From the NCBI GenBank assembly GCA_963966185.1, contig CAWZYM010000434.1:238501-302500 (forward strand): a stretch of 64,000 nucleotides of DNA, written 5' to 3'. Position numbers and translations under genes: made by a program. This document shows positions 36,151-49,689 of this stretch, piece after piece (the stretch's first letter is position 1; every line of letters begins with the position of its first letter). This DNA is from Rhabditoides inermis. Lineage: Eukaryota; Nematoda; Chromadorea; Rhabditida; Rhabditidae. The notes below the pieces were generated by a model. The model did no database searches. It was not told where the DNA came from and worked only from the letters and a program-made list of their open reading frames with translations.

Positions 36151-38269
36151 CCGTGTGTTAACAGTGTGTTAACAGTGTGTTAACAGTGTGTTAACAGTGT
36201 GTTAACAGTGTGTTAACAGTGTGTTAACAGTGTGTTAACAGTGTGTTTACAGTGTGTTAACAGTGTGTTAACAGTGTGTTAACAGTGTGTTAACAGTGTG
36301 TTAACAGTGTGTTAACAGTGTGTTAACAGTGTGTTAACAGTGTGTTAACAGTGTGTTAACAGTGTGTTAACAGTGTGTTAACAGTGTGTTAACAGTGTGT
36401 TAACAGTGTGTTAACAGTGTGTTAACAGTGTGTTAACAGTGTGTTAACAGTGTGTTAACAGTGTGTTAACAGTGTGTTAACAGTGTGTTAACAGTGTGTT
36501 AACAGTGTGTTAACAGTGTGTTAACAGTGTGTTAACAGTGTGTTAACAGTGTGTTAACGGTGTGTTAAGAGTGTGTTAACAGTGTGTTAACAGTGTGTTA
36601 ACAGTGTGTTAACAGTGTGTTAACAGTGTGTTAACGGTGTGTTAAGAGTGTGTTAAGAGTGTGTAACCATCACATCACTATGGCTCGCTGCACATCACTG
36701 CGGCTAGAACCTGACGGTTTGAGATTTCTGCCGGCTGAACCTGACGCTTTTATTTTTCTGGCGCTAGAACCTGACAATTTGAGATTTCTGGGCCTAGAAC
36801 CTGGCGGTTTGAGATCTCTGCCGACAGAACCTGACGGTTCGATTTCTCTGCGGCTAGAACCTGACGGTTTGAGATTTCTGCCTGCAGAACCTGACGGTTT
36901 GAGATATCTGGCGCTAGAACCTGACAGTTTGAGATCTCTGCCGCTAGAACCTGACGGTTTGAGAATTCTGCCGGCAGAACCTGACGGTTTGAGATATCTG
37001 GCGCTAGAACCTGACAGTTTGAGATATCTACCGACAGAACCTGACGGTTTGAGATCTCTGTCAACAGAACCTGACGGTTTGAGATTTCTACCAACAGAAC
37101 CTGACAGGTTTGATATCTCTGCGGCTAGAACCTGACGGTTTGAAATTTCTGCCGGCTGAACCTGACGGTTTGAGATATCTGGCGCTAGAACCTGACGGTT
37201 TGAGATCTCTGCGGCTAGAACCTGACGGTTTGAGATCTCTGCGGCTAGAACCTGACGGTTTGACATCTCTGCGGCTAGAACCTGACGGTTTTATATTTAC
37301 CGACAGAACCTGACGATTTGAGTTCTCTGCCAACAGAACCTGACGGTTTGAGATCTCTACCAACAGAACCTGACGGTTTGAGATTTCTGGGCTTAGAACC
37401 TGACGGTTTGAGATAAATACCGTCAGAACCTGACAGTTTGAGATCTCTGCGGCTAGAACCTGACGGTTTGAGATTTCTGCCTGCAAAACCTGACGGTTTG
37501 AGATATCTGGCGCTAGAACCTGACAGTTTGAGATATCTACCGACAGAACATGACGGTTTGAGATCTCTGCCAACAGAACCTGACGGTTTGAGGTCTCTGC
37601 CAACAGAACCTGACGGTTTGATATCTCTGCGGCTAGAACCTGACGGTTTGAGATTTCTGCCTGCAGAACCTGACGGTTTGAGATATCTGGCGCTAGAACC
37701 TTACAATTGAGACCTCTGCCGCTAGAACCTGACGGTTTGAGAATTCTGCCGGCAGAACCTGACGGTTTGAGATATCTGGCGCTAGAACCTGACAGTTTGA
37801 GATATCTACCGACAGAACCTGACGGTTTGAGATCTCTGTCAACAGAACCTGACGGTTTGAGATTTCTGCCAACAGAACCTGACGGTTTGATATCTCTGCG
37901 GCTAGAACCTGACGGTTTGAGATTTCTGCCGGCTGAACCTGACGGTTTGAGATATCTGGCGCTAGAACCTGACGGTTTGAGATCTCTGCGGCTAGAACCT
38001 GACGGTTTGAAATCTCTGCGGCTAGAACCTGACGGTTTGAGATCTCTGCGGCTAGAACCTGACGGTTTTAGATAATTACCAACAGAACCTGACGATTTGA
38101 GTTCTCTGCCAACAGAACTTGACGGTTTGAGATCTCTACCAACAGAACCTGACGGTTTGAGATTTCTGGGCCTAGAACCTGACGGTTTGAGATAAATACC
38201 GTCAGAACCTGACAGTTTGAGATCTCTGCGGCTAGAACCTGACGGTTTGAGATATCTGGCGCTAGAACC
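36151..38269. repeat. Satellite unit: 11-bp array, junction 36665-36697, block 36698-38269
   Basis: Counterpart of 25240-27370. It has a private change CCTTACAATTGAG near 37700, where the sister copies have CCTTACAGTTTGAG, which breaks the plus-strand open frame here only. Confidence 0.95.
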
Positions 38270-39882
38270 CCGTGTGTTAACAGTGTGTTAACAGTGTGTT
38301 AACAATGTGTTAACAGTGTGTTAACAGTGTGTTAACAGTGTGTTAACAGTGTGTTAACAGTGTGTTAACAGTGTGTTAACAGTGTGTTAACAGTGTGTTA
38401 ACAGTGTGTTAACAGTGTGTTAACAGTGTGTTAACAGTGTGTTAACAGTGTGTTAACAGTGTGTTAACAGTGTGTTAACAGTGTGTTAACAGTGTGTTAA
38501 CAGTGTGTTAACAGTGTGTTAACAGTGTGTTAACAGTGTGTTAACAGTGTGTTAACAGTGTGTTAACAGTGTGTTAACAGTGTGTTAACAGTGTGTTAAC
38601 AGTGTGTTAACAGTGTGTTAACAGTGTGTTAACAGTGTGTTAACAGTGTGTTAACAGTGTGTTAACAGTGTGTTAACAGTGTGTTAACAGTGTGTTAACA
38701 GTGTGTTAACAGTGTGTTAACAGTGTGTTAACAGTGTGTTAACAGTGTGTTAACAGTGTGTTAACAGTGTGTTAACAGTGCGTTAACAGTGTGTTAACAG
38801 TGTGTTAACAGTGTGTTAACAGTGCGTTAACAGTGTGTTAACAGTGTGTTAACAGTGTGTTAACGGTGTGTTAAGAGTGTGTTAAGAGTGTGTTAACAGT
38901 GTGTTAACGGTGTGTTAAGAGTGTGTTAAGAGTGTGTAAACATCACATCACTATGGCTCGCTGCACATCACTGCGGCTAGAACCTGACGGTTTGAGATTT
39001 CTGCCGGCTGAACCTGACGCTTTTATTTTTCTGGCGCTAGAACCTGACAATTTGAGATTTCTGGGCCTAGAACCTGGCGGTTTGAGATCTCTGCCGACAG
39101 AACCTGACGGTTCGATTTCTCTGCGGCTAGAACCTGACGGTTTGAGATTTCTGCCTGCAGAACCTGACGGTTGAGATATCTGGCGCTAGAACCTGACAGT
39201 TTGAGATCTCTGCCGCTAGAACCTGACGGTTTGAGAATTCTGCCGGCAGAACCTGACGGTTTGAGAATTCTGGGGCTGGAGCCTGACGGTTTGAGATTTC
39301 TGGGGCTAGAACCTGACAGTTTGAGATATCTACCGACAGAACCTAACGGTTTGAGATCTCTGTCAAAAAGAACCTGACGGATTGAGATCTCTGCCGACAG
39401 AACCTGACGGTTTGATTTCTCTGCGGCTAGAACCTGACGGTTTGAGATTTCTGCCTGCAGAACCTGACGGTTTGAGATATCTGGCGCTAGAACCTGACAG
39501 TTTGAGATATCTACCGACAGAACATGACGGTTTGAGATCTCTGCCAACAGAACCTGACGGTTTGAGGTCTCTGCCAACAGAACCTGACGGTTTGATATCT
39601 CTGCGGCTAGAACCTGACGGTTTGAGATCTCTGCGGCTAGAACCTGACGGTTTGACATCTCTGCGGCTAGAACCTGACGGTTTTATATTTACCGACAGAA
39701 CCTGACGATTTGAGTTCTCTGCCAACAGAACCTGACGGTTTGAGATCTCTACCAACAGAACCTGACGGTTTGAGATTTCTGGGCCTAGAACCTGACGGTT
39801 TGAGATAAATACCGTCAGAACCTGACAGTTTGAGATCTCTGCGGCTAGAACCTGACGGTTTGAGATATCTGGCGCTAGAACC
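38270..39882. repeat. Satellite unit: 11-bp array, junction 38938-38970, block 38971-39882
   Basis: Counterpart of 27371-29434, with an array about 450 bp shorter; this accounts for most of the length difference between the two ~10.9-kb copies. Confidence 0.95.
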
Positions 39883-41219
39883 CCGTGTGTTAACAGTGTG
39901 TTAACAGTGTGTTAACAGTGTGTTAACAGTGTGTTAACAGTGTGTTAACAGTGTGTTAACAGTGTGTTAACAGTGTGTTAACAGTGTGTTAACAGTGTGT
40001 TAACAGTGTGTTAACAGTGTGTTAACAGTGTGTTAACAGTGTGTTAACAGTGTGTTAACAGTGTGTTAACAGTGCGTTAACAGTGTGTTAACAGTGTGTT
40101 AACAGTGTGTTAACAGTGCGTTAACAGTGTGTTAACAGTGTGTTAACAGTGCGTTAACAGTGTGTTAACAGTGTGTTAACAGTGTGTTAACAGTGTGTTA
40201 ACAGTGTGTTAACAGTGTGTTAACAGTGTGTTAACAGTGTGTTAACAGTGTGTTAACAGTGTGTTAACAGTGTGTTAACAGTGTGTTAACAGTGTGTTAA
40301 CAGTGTGTTAACAGTGTGTTAACAGTGTGTTAACAGTGTGTTAACAGTGTGTTAACAGTGTGTTAACAGTGTGTTAACAGTGTGTTAACAGTGTGTTAAC
40401 AGTGTGTTAACAGTGTGTTAACAGTGTGTTAACAGTGTGTTAACAGTGTGTTAACAGTGTGTTAACAGTGTGTTAACAGTGTGTTAACAGTGTGTAAACA
40501 GTGTGTTAACGGTGTGTTAAGAGTGTGTTAAGAGTGTGTTAACAGTGTGTTAACGGTGTGTTAAGAGTGTGTTAAGAGTGTGTTAACAGTGTGTTAACAG
40601 TGTGTAAACAGTGTGTTAACGGTGTGTTAAGAGTGTGTTAAGAGTGTGTTAACAGTGTGTTAACGGTGTGTTAAGAGTGTGTTAAGAGTGTGTAAACATC
40701 ACATCACTATGGCTCGCTGCACATCACTGCGGCTAGAACCTGACGGTTTGAGATTTCTGCCGGCTGAACCTGACGCTTTTATTTTTCTGGCGCTAGAACC
40801 TGACAATTTGAGATTTCTGGGCCTAGAACCTGGCGGTTTGAGATCTCTGCCGACAGAACCTGACGGTTCGATTTCTCTGCGGCTAGAACCTGACGGTTTG
40901 AGATTTCTGCCTGCAGAACCTGACGGTTGAGATATCTGGCGCTAGAACCTGACAGTTTGAGATCTCTGCCGCTAGAACCTGACGGTTTGAGAATTCTGCC
41001 GGCAGAACCTGACGGTTTGAGAATTCTGGGGCTGGAGCCTGACGGTTTGAGATTTCTGGGGCTAGAACCTGACAGTTTGAGATATCTACCGACAGAACCT
41101 GACGGTTTGACATCTCTGCGGCTAGAACCTGACGGTTTGAGATAAATACCGTCAGAACCTGACAGTTTGAGATCTCTGCGGCTAGAACCTGACGGTTTGA
41201 GATATCTGGCGCTAGAACC
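39883..41219. repeat. Satellite unit: 11-bp array, junction 40694-40726, short block 40727-41219
   Basis: The block is 419 bp shorter than its neighbour at 42042-42953 (14 units of 30 bp, less the one-base insertion that the deleted part carried). The array holds GTGCGTTAAC variants in the same order as 41220-42008. Confidence 0.95.
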
Positions 41220-42953
41220 CCGTGTGTTAACAGTGTGTTAACAGTGTGTTAACAGTGTGTTAACAGTGTGTTAACAGTGTGTTAACAGTGTGTTAACAGT
41301 GTGTTAACAGTGTGTTAACAGTGTGTTAACAGTGTGTTAACAGTGTGTTAACAGTGTGTTAACAGTGTGTTAACAGTGTGTTAACAGTGTGTTAACAGTG
41401 CGTTAACAGTGTGTTAACAGTGTGTTAACAGTGTGTTAACAGTGCGTTAACAGTGTGTTAACAGTGTGTTAACAGTGCGTTAACAGTGTGTTAACAGTGT
41501 GTTAACAGTGTGTTAACAGTGTGTTAACAGTGTGTTAACAGTGTGTTAACAGTGTGTTAACAGTGTGTTAACAGTGTGTTAACAGTGTGTTAACAGTGTG
41601 TTAACAGTGTGTTAACAGTGTGTTAACAGTGTGTTAACAGTGTGTTAACAGTGTGTTAACAGTGTGTTAACAGTGTGTTAACAGTGTGTTAACAGTGTGT
41701 TAACAGTGTGTTAACAGTGTGTTAACAGTGTGTTAACAGTGTGTTAACAGTGTGTTAACAGTGTGTTAACAGTGTGTTAACAGTGTGTTAACAGTGTGTT
41801 AACAGTGTGTAAACAGTGTGTTAACGGTGTGTTAAGAGTGTGTTAAGAGTGTGTTAACAGTGTGTTAACGGTGTGTTAAGAGTGTGTTAAGAGTGTGTTA
41901 ACAGTGTGTTAACAGTGTGTAAACAGTGTGTTAACGGTGTGTTAAGAGTGTGTTAAGAGTGTGTTAACAGTGTGTTAACGGTGTGTTAAGAGTGTGTTAA
42001 GAGTGTGTAAACATCACATCACTATGGCTCGCTGCACATCACTGCGGCTAGAACCTGACGGTTTGAGATTTCTGCCGGCTGAACCTGACGCTTTTATTTT
42101 TCTGGCGCTAGAACCTGACAATTTGAGATTTCTGGGCCTAGAACCTGGCGGTTTGAGATCTCTGCCGACAGAACCTGACGGTTCGATTTCTCTGCGGCTA
42201 GAACCTGACGGTTTGAGATTTCTGCCTGCAGAACCTGACGGTTGAGATATCTGGCGCTAGAACCTGACAGTTTGAGATCTCTGCCGCTAGAACCTGACGG
42301 TTTGAGAATTCTGCCGGCAGAACCTGACGGTTTGAGAATTCTGGGGCTGGAGCCTGACGGTTTGAGATTTCTGGGGCTAGAACCTGACAGTTTGAGACAT
42401 CTACCGACAGAACCTAACGGTTTGAGATCTCTGTCAAAAAGAACCTGACGGAATGAGATCTCTGCCGACAGAACCTGACGGTTTGATTTCTCTGCGGCTA
42501 GAACCTGACGGTTTGAGATTTCTGCCTGCAGAACCTGACGGTTTGAGATATCTGGCGCTAGAACCTGACAGTTTGAGATATCTACCGACAGAACATGACG
42601 GTTTGAGATCTCTGCCAACAGAACCTGACGGTTTGAGGTCTCTGCCAACAGAACCTGACGGTTTGATATCTCTGCGGCTAGAACCTGACGGTTTGAGATC
42701 TCTGCGGCTAGAACCTGACGGTTTGACATCTCTGCGGCTAGAACCTGACGGTTTTATATTTACCGACAGAACCTGACGATTTGAGTTCTCTGCCAACAGA
42801 ACCTGACGGTTTGAGATCTCTACCAACAGAACCTGACGGTTTGAGATTTCTGGGCCTAGAACCTGACGGTTTGAGATAAATACCGTCAGAACCTGACAGT
42901 TTGAGATCTCTGCGGCTAGAACCTGACGGTTTAAGATATCTGGCGCTAGAACC
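41220..42953. repeat. Satellite unit: 11-bp array, junction 42009-42041, block 42042-42953
   Basis: The array is a near copy of 39883-40693, including the internal decayed-edge motifs, so the pair looks like a local tandem duplication followed by a deletion in one block. Confidence 0.95.
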
Positions 42954-45733
42954 CCGTGTGTTAACAGTGTGTTAACAGTGTGTTAACAGTGTGTTAACAG
43001 TGTGTTAACAGTGTGTTAACAGTGTGTTAACAGTGTGTTAACAGTGTGTTAACAGTGTGTTAACAGTGTGTTAACAGTGTGTTAACAGTGTGTTAACAGT
43101 GTGTTAACAGTGTGTTAACAGTGTTTTAACAGTGTGTTAACAGTGTGTTAACAGTGTGTTAACAGTGTGTTAACAGTGTGTTAACAGTGTGTTAACAGTG
43201 TGCTAACAGTGTGTTAACAGTGTGCTAACAGTGTGTTAACAGTGTGTTAACAGTGTGCTAACAGTGTGTTAACAGTGTGTTAACAGTGTGTTAACAGTGT
43301 GTTAACAGTGTGTTAATAGTGTGTTAACAGTGTGTTAACAGTGTGTTAACAGTGTGTTAACAGTGTGTTAACAGTGTGTTAACAGTGTGTTAACAGTGTG
43401 TTAACAGTGTGTTAACAGTGTGTTAACAGTGTGTTAACAGTGTGTTAACAGTGTGTTAACAGTGTGTTAACAGTGTGTTAACAGTGTGTTAACAGTGTGT
43501 TAACAGTGTGTTAACAGTGTGTTAACAGTGTGTTAACAGTGTGTTAACAGTGTGTTAACAGTGTGTTAACAGTGTGTTAACAGTGTGTTAACAGTGTGTT
43601 AACAGTGTGTTTACAGTGTGTTAACAGTGTGTTTACAGTGTGTTAACAGTGTGTTAACAGTGTGTTAACAGTGTGTTAACAGTGTGTTAACAGTGTGTTA
43701 ACAGTGTGTTAACAGTGTGTTAACAGTGTGTTAACAGTGTGTTAACAGTGTGTTAACAGTGTGTTAACAGTGTGTTAACAGTGTGTTAACAGTGTGTTAA
43801 CAGTGTGTTAACAGTGTGTTAACAGTGTGTTAACAGTGTGTTAACAGTGTGTTAACAGTGTGTTAACAGTGTGTTAACAGTGTGTTAACAGTGTGTTAAC
43901 AGTGTGTTAACAGTGTGTTAACAGTGTGTTAACAGTGTGTTAACAGTGTGTTAACAGTGTGTTAACGGTGTGTTAAGAGTGTGTTAACGGTGTGTTAAGA
44001 GTGTGTTAACAGTGTGTTAACAGTGTGTTAACAGTGTGTTAACAGTGTGTTAACAGTGTGTTAACAGTGTGTTAACAGTGTGTTAACAGTGTGTTAACGG
44101 TGTGTTAAGAGTGTGTTAAGAGTGTGTAACCATCACATCACTATGGCTCGCTGCACATCACTGCGGCTAGAACCTGACGGTTTGAGATTTCTGCCGGCTG
44201 AACCTGACGCTTTTATTTTTCTGGCGCTAGAACCTGACAATTTGAGATTTCTGGGCCTAGAACCTGGCGGTTTGAGATCTCTGCCGACAGAACCTGACGG
44301 TTCGATTTCTCTGCGGCTAGAACCTGACGGTTTGAGATTTCTGCCTGCAGAACCTGACGGTTTGAGATATCTGGCGCTAGAACCTGACAGTTTGAGATCT
44401 CTGCCGCTAGAACCTGACGGTTTGAGAATTCTGCCGGCAGAACCTGACGGTTTGAGATATCTGGCGCTAGAACCTGACAGTTTGAGATATCTACCGACAG
44501 AACCTGACGGTTTGAGATCTCTGTCAACAGAACCTGACGGTTTGAGATTTCTACCAACAGAACCTGACAGGTTTGATATCTCTGCGGCTAGAACCTGACG
44601 GTTTGAAATTTCTGCCGGCTGAACCTGACGGTTTGAGATATCTGGCGCTAGAACCTGACGGTTTGAGATCTCTGCGGCTAGAACCTGACGGTTTGAGATC
44701 TCTGCGGCTAGAACCTGACGGTTTGACATCTCTGCGGCTAGAACCTGACGGTTTTATATTTACCGACAGAACCTGACGATTTGAGTTCTCTGCCAACAGA
44801 ACCTGACGGTTTGAGATCTCTACCAACAGAACCTGACGGTTTGAGATTTCTGGGCTTAGAACCTGACGGTTTGAGATAAATACCGTCAGAACCTGACAGT
44901 TTGAGATCTCTGCGGCTAGAACCTGACGGTTTGAGATTTCTGCCTGCAAAACCTGACGGTTTGAGATATCTGGCGCTAGAACCTGACAGTTTGAGATATC
45001 TACCGACAGAACATGACGGTTTGAGATCTCTGCCAACAGAACCTGACGGTTTGAGGTCTCTGCCAACAGAACCTGACGGTTTGATATCTCTGCGGCTAGA
45101 ACCTGACGGTTTGAGATTTCTGCCTGCAGAACCTGACGGTTTGAGATATCTGGCGCTAGAACCTTACAGTTTGAGACCTCTGCCGCTAGAACCTGACGGT
45201 TTGAGAATTCTGCCGGCAGAACCTGACGGTTTGAGATATCTGGCGCTAGAACCTGACAGTTTGAGATATCTACCGACAGAACCTGACGGTTTGAGATCTC
45301 TGTCAACAGAACCTGACGGTTTGAGATTTCTGCCAACAGAACCTGACGGTTTGATATCTCTGCGGCTAGAACCTGACGGTTTGAGATTTCTGCCGGCTGA
45401 ACCTGACGGTTTGAGATATCTGGCGCTAGAACCTGACGGTTTGAGATCTCTGCGGCTAGAACCTGACGGTTTGAAATCTCTGCGGCTAGAACCTGACGGT
45501 TTGAGATCTCTGCGGCTAGAACCTGACGGTTTTAGATAATTACCAACAGAACCTGACGATTTGAGTTCTCTGCCAACAGAACTTGACGGTTTGAGATCTC
45601 TACCAACAGAACCTGACGGTTTGAGATTTCTGGGCCTAGAACCTGACGGTTTGAGATAAATACCGTCAGAACCTGACAGTTTGAGATCTCTGCGGCTAGA
45701 ACCTGACGGTTTGAGATATCTGGCGCTAGAACC
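42954..45733. repeat. Satellite unit: long 11-bp array, junction 44128-44160, block 44161-45733
   Basis: The array is the longest in the window (1174 bp). The block is a third copy of the 25798-27370 type, sharing CTGCAAAACC and CCTTACAG. Confidence 0.95.
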
Positions 45734-48187
45734 CCGTGTGTTAACAGTGTGTTAACAGTGTGTTAACAATGTGTTAACAGTGTGTTAACAGTGTGTTAAC
45801 AGTGTGTTAACAGTGTGTTAACAGTGTGTTAACAGTGTGTTAACAGTGTGTTAACAGTGTGTTAACAGTGTGTTAACAGTGTGTTAACAGTGTGTTAACA
45901 GTGTGTTAACAGTGTGTTAACAGTGTGTTAACAGTGTGTTAACAGTGTGTTAACAGTGTGTTAACAGTGTGTTAACAGTGTGTTAACAGTGTGTTAACAG
46001 TGTGTTAACAGTGTGTTAACAGTGTGTTAACAGTGTGTTAACAGTGTGTTAACAGTGTGTTAACAGTGTGTTAACAGTGTGTTAACAGTGTGTTAACAGT
46101 GTGTTAACAGTGTGTTAACAGTGTGTTAACAGTGTGTTAACAGTGTGTTAACAGTGTGTTAACAGTGTGTTAACAGTGTGTTAACAGTGTGTTAACAGTT
46201 TGTTAACAGTGTGTTAACAGTGTGTTAACAGTGTGTAAACAGTGTGTTAACAGTGTGTTAACAGTGTGTTAAGAGTGTGTTAACAGTGTGTTAACAGTGT
46301 GTAAACAGTGTGTTAACGGTGTGTTAACAGTTTGTTAACAGTGTGTTAACAGTGTGTTAACAGTGTGTAAACAGTGTGTTAACAGTGTGTTAACAGTGTG
46401 TTAAGAGTGTGTTAACAGTGTGTTAACAGTGTGTAAACAGTGTGTTAACGGTGTGTTAAGAGTGTGTTAAGAGTGTGTTAACAGTGTGTTAACGGTGTGT
46501 TAAGAGTGTGTTAAGAGTGTGTAAACATCACATCACTATGGCTCGCTGCACATCACTGCGGCTAGAACCTGACGGTTTGAGATTTCTGCCGGCTGAACCT
46601 GACGCTTTTATTTTTCTGGCGCTAGAACCTGACAATTTGAGATTTCTGGGCCTAGAACCTGGCGGTTTGAGATCTCTGCCGACAGAACCTGACGGTTCGA
46701 TTTCTCTGCGGCTAGAACCTGACGGTTTGAGATTTCTGCCTGCAGAACATGACGGTTGAGATATCTGGCGCTAGAACCTGACAGTTTGAGATCTCTGCCG
46801 CTAGAACCTGACGGTTTGAGAATTCTGCCGGCAGAACCTGACGGTTTGAGAATTCTGGGGCTGGAGCCTGACGGTTTGAGATTTCTGGGGCTAGAACCTG
46901 ACAGTTTGAGATATCTACCGACAGAACCTAACGGTTTGAGATCTCTGTCAAAAAGAACCTGACGGATTGAGATCTCTGCCGACAGAACCTGACGGTTTGA
47001 TTTCTCTGCGGCTAGAACCTGACGGTTTGAGATTTCTGCCTGCAGAACCTGACGGTTTGAGATATCTGGCGCTAGAACCTGACAGTTTGAGATATCTACC
47101 GACAGAACATGACGGTTTGAGATCTCTGCCAACAGAACCTGACGGTTTGAGGTCTCTGCCAACAGAACCTGACGGTTTGATATCTCTGCGGCTAGAACCT
47201 GACGGTTTGAGATCTCTGCGGCTAGAACCTGACGGTTTGACATCTCTGCGGCTAGAACCTGACGGTTTTATATTTACCGACAGAACCTGACGATTTGAGT
47301 TCTCTGCCAACAGAACCTGACGGTTTGAGATCTCTACCAACAGAACCTGACGGTTTGAGATTTCTGTGCCTAGAACCTGACGGTTTGAGATAAATACCGT
47401 CAGAACCTGACAGTTTGAGATCTCTGCGGCTAGAACCTGACGGTTTGAGATTTCTGCCTGCAGAACCTGACGGTTTGAGATATCTGGCGCTAGAACCTGA
47501 CAGTTTGAGATATCTACCGACAGAACATGACGGTTTGAGATCTCTGCCAACAGAACCTGACGGTTTGAGGTCTCTGCCAACAGAACCTGACGGTTTGATA
47601 TCTCTGCGGCTAGAACCTGACGGTTTGAGATTTCTGCCTGCAGAACCTGACGGTTTGAGATATCTGGCGCTAGAACCTGACAGTTTGAGACCTCTGCCGC
47701 TAGAACCTGACGGTTTGAGAATTCTGCCGGCAGAACCTGACGGTTTGAGATATCTGGCGCTAGAACCTGACAGTTTGAGATATCTACCGACAGAACCTGA
47801 CGGTTTGAGATCTCTGTCAACAGAACCTGACGGTTTGAGATTTCTGCCAACAGAACCTGACGGTTTGATATCTCTGCGGCTAGAACCTGACGGTTTGAGA
47901 TTTCTGCCGGCTGAACCTGACGGTTTGAGACATCTGGCGCTAGAACCTGACGGTTTGAGATCTCTGCGGCTAGAACCTGACGGTTTTAGATAATTACCAA
48001 CAGAACCTGACGATTTGAGTTCTCTGCCAACAGAACTTGACGGTTTGAGATCTCTACCAACAGAACCTGACGGTTTGAGATTTCTGGGCCTAGAACCTGA
48101 CGGTTTGAGATAAATACCGTCAGAACCTGACAGTTTGAGATCTCTGCGGCTAGAACCTGACGGTTTGAGATATCTGGCGCTAGAACC
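45734..48187. repeat. Satellite unit: 11-bp array, junction 46523-46555, hybrid block 46556-48187
   Basis: The left part of the block follows the 28523-29434 type and the right part the 25798-27370 type, as if two block types recombined near 47390. A minus-strand frame is open for 300 codons (47850-46948) purely through the 30-bp periodicity. Confidence 0.93.
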
Positions 48188-49689
48188 CCGTGTGTTAACA
48201 GTGTGTTAACAGTGTGTTAACAATGTGTTAACAGTGTGTTAACAGTGTGTTAACAGTTGATATCTCTGCGGCTAGAACCTGACGGTTTGAGATTTCTGCC
48301 GGCTGAACCTGACGGTTTGAGATATCTGGCGCTAGAACCTGACGGTTTGAGATCTCTGCGGCTAGAACCTGACGGTTTGAAATCTCTGCGGCTAGAACCT
48401 GACGGTTTGAGATCTCTGCGGCTAGAACCTGACGGTTTTAGATAATTACCAACAGAACCTGACGATTTGAGTTCTCTGCCAACAGAACTTGACGGTTTGA
48501 GATCTCTACCAACAGAACCTGACGGTTTGAGATTTCTGGGCCTAGAACCTGACGGTTTGAGATAAATACCGTCAGAACCTGACAGTTTGAGATCTCTGCG
48601 GCTAGAACCTGACGGTTGAGATATCTGGCGCTAGAACCTGACAGTTTGAGATCTCTGCCGCTAGAACCTGACGGTTTGAGAATTCTGCCGGCAGAACCTG
48701 ACGGTTTGAGAATTCTGGGGCTGGAGCCTGACGGTTTGAGATTTCTGGGGCTAGAACCTGACAGTTTGAGATATCTACCGACAGAACCTAACGGTTTGAG
48801 ATCTCTGTCAAAAAGAACCTGACGGTTTGAGATAAATACCGTCAGAACCTGACAGTTTGAGATCTCTGCGGCTAGAACCTGACGGTTTGAGATTTCTGCC
48901 TGCAGAACCTGACGGTTTGAGATATCTGGCGCTAGAACCTGACAGTTTGAGATATCTACCGACAGAACATGACGGTTTGAGATCTCTGCCAACAGAACCT
49001 GACGGTTTGAGGTCTCTGCCAACAGAACCTGACGGTTTGATATCTCTGCGGCTAGAACCTGACGGTTTGAGATTTCTGCCTGCAGAACCTGACGGTTTGA
49101 GATATCTGGCGCTAGAACCTGACAGTTTGAGACCTCTGCCGCTAGAACCTGACGGTTTGAGAATTCTGCCGGCAGAACCTGACGGTTTGAGATATCTGGC
49201 GCTAGAACCTGACAGTTTGAGATATCTACCGACAGAACCTGACGGTTTGAGATCTCTGTCAACAGAACCTGACGGTTTGAGATTTCTGCCAACAGAACCT
49301 GACGGTTTGATATCTCTGCGGCTAGAACCTGACGGTTTGAGATTTCTGCCGGCTGAACCTGACGGTTTGAGATATCTGGCGCTAGAACCTGACGGTTTGA
49401 GATCTCTGCGGCTAGAACCTGACGGTTTGAAATCTCTGCGGCTAGAACCTGACGGTTTGAGATCTCTGCGGCTAGAACCTGACGGTTTTAGATAATTACC
49501 AACAGAACCTGACGATTTGAGTTCTCTGCCAACAGAACTTGACGGTTTGAGATCTCTACCAACAGAACCTGACGGTTTGAGATTTCTGGGCCTAGAACCT
49601 GACGGTTTGAGATAAATACCGTCAGAACCTGACAGTTTGAGATCTCTGCGGCTAGAACCTGACGGTTTGAGATATCTGGCGCTAGAACC
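48188..49689. repeat. 1502-bp tandem duplication, copy 1
   Basis: A 69-bp 11-bp array joined through TTAACAGTTGATATC directly to a 30-bp block (48257-49689), with no junction. Every landmark recurs 1502 bp further on. Confidence 0.95.

Noticed and set aside
46948..47850. Minus-strand ORFs reading SNRQVL or KPSGSS decapeptides (up to 300 codons)
   Set aside because: These are reverse-frame shadows of the same 30-bp periodicity. One-base indels switch them from one decapeptide to the other mid-frame, which argues against selection for coding.
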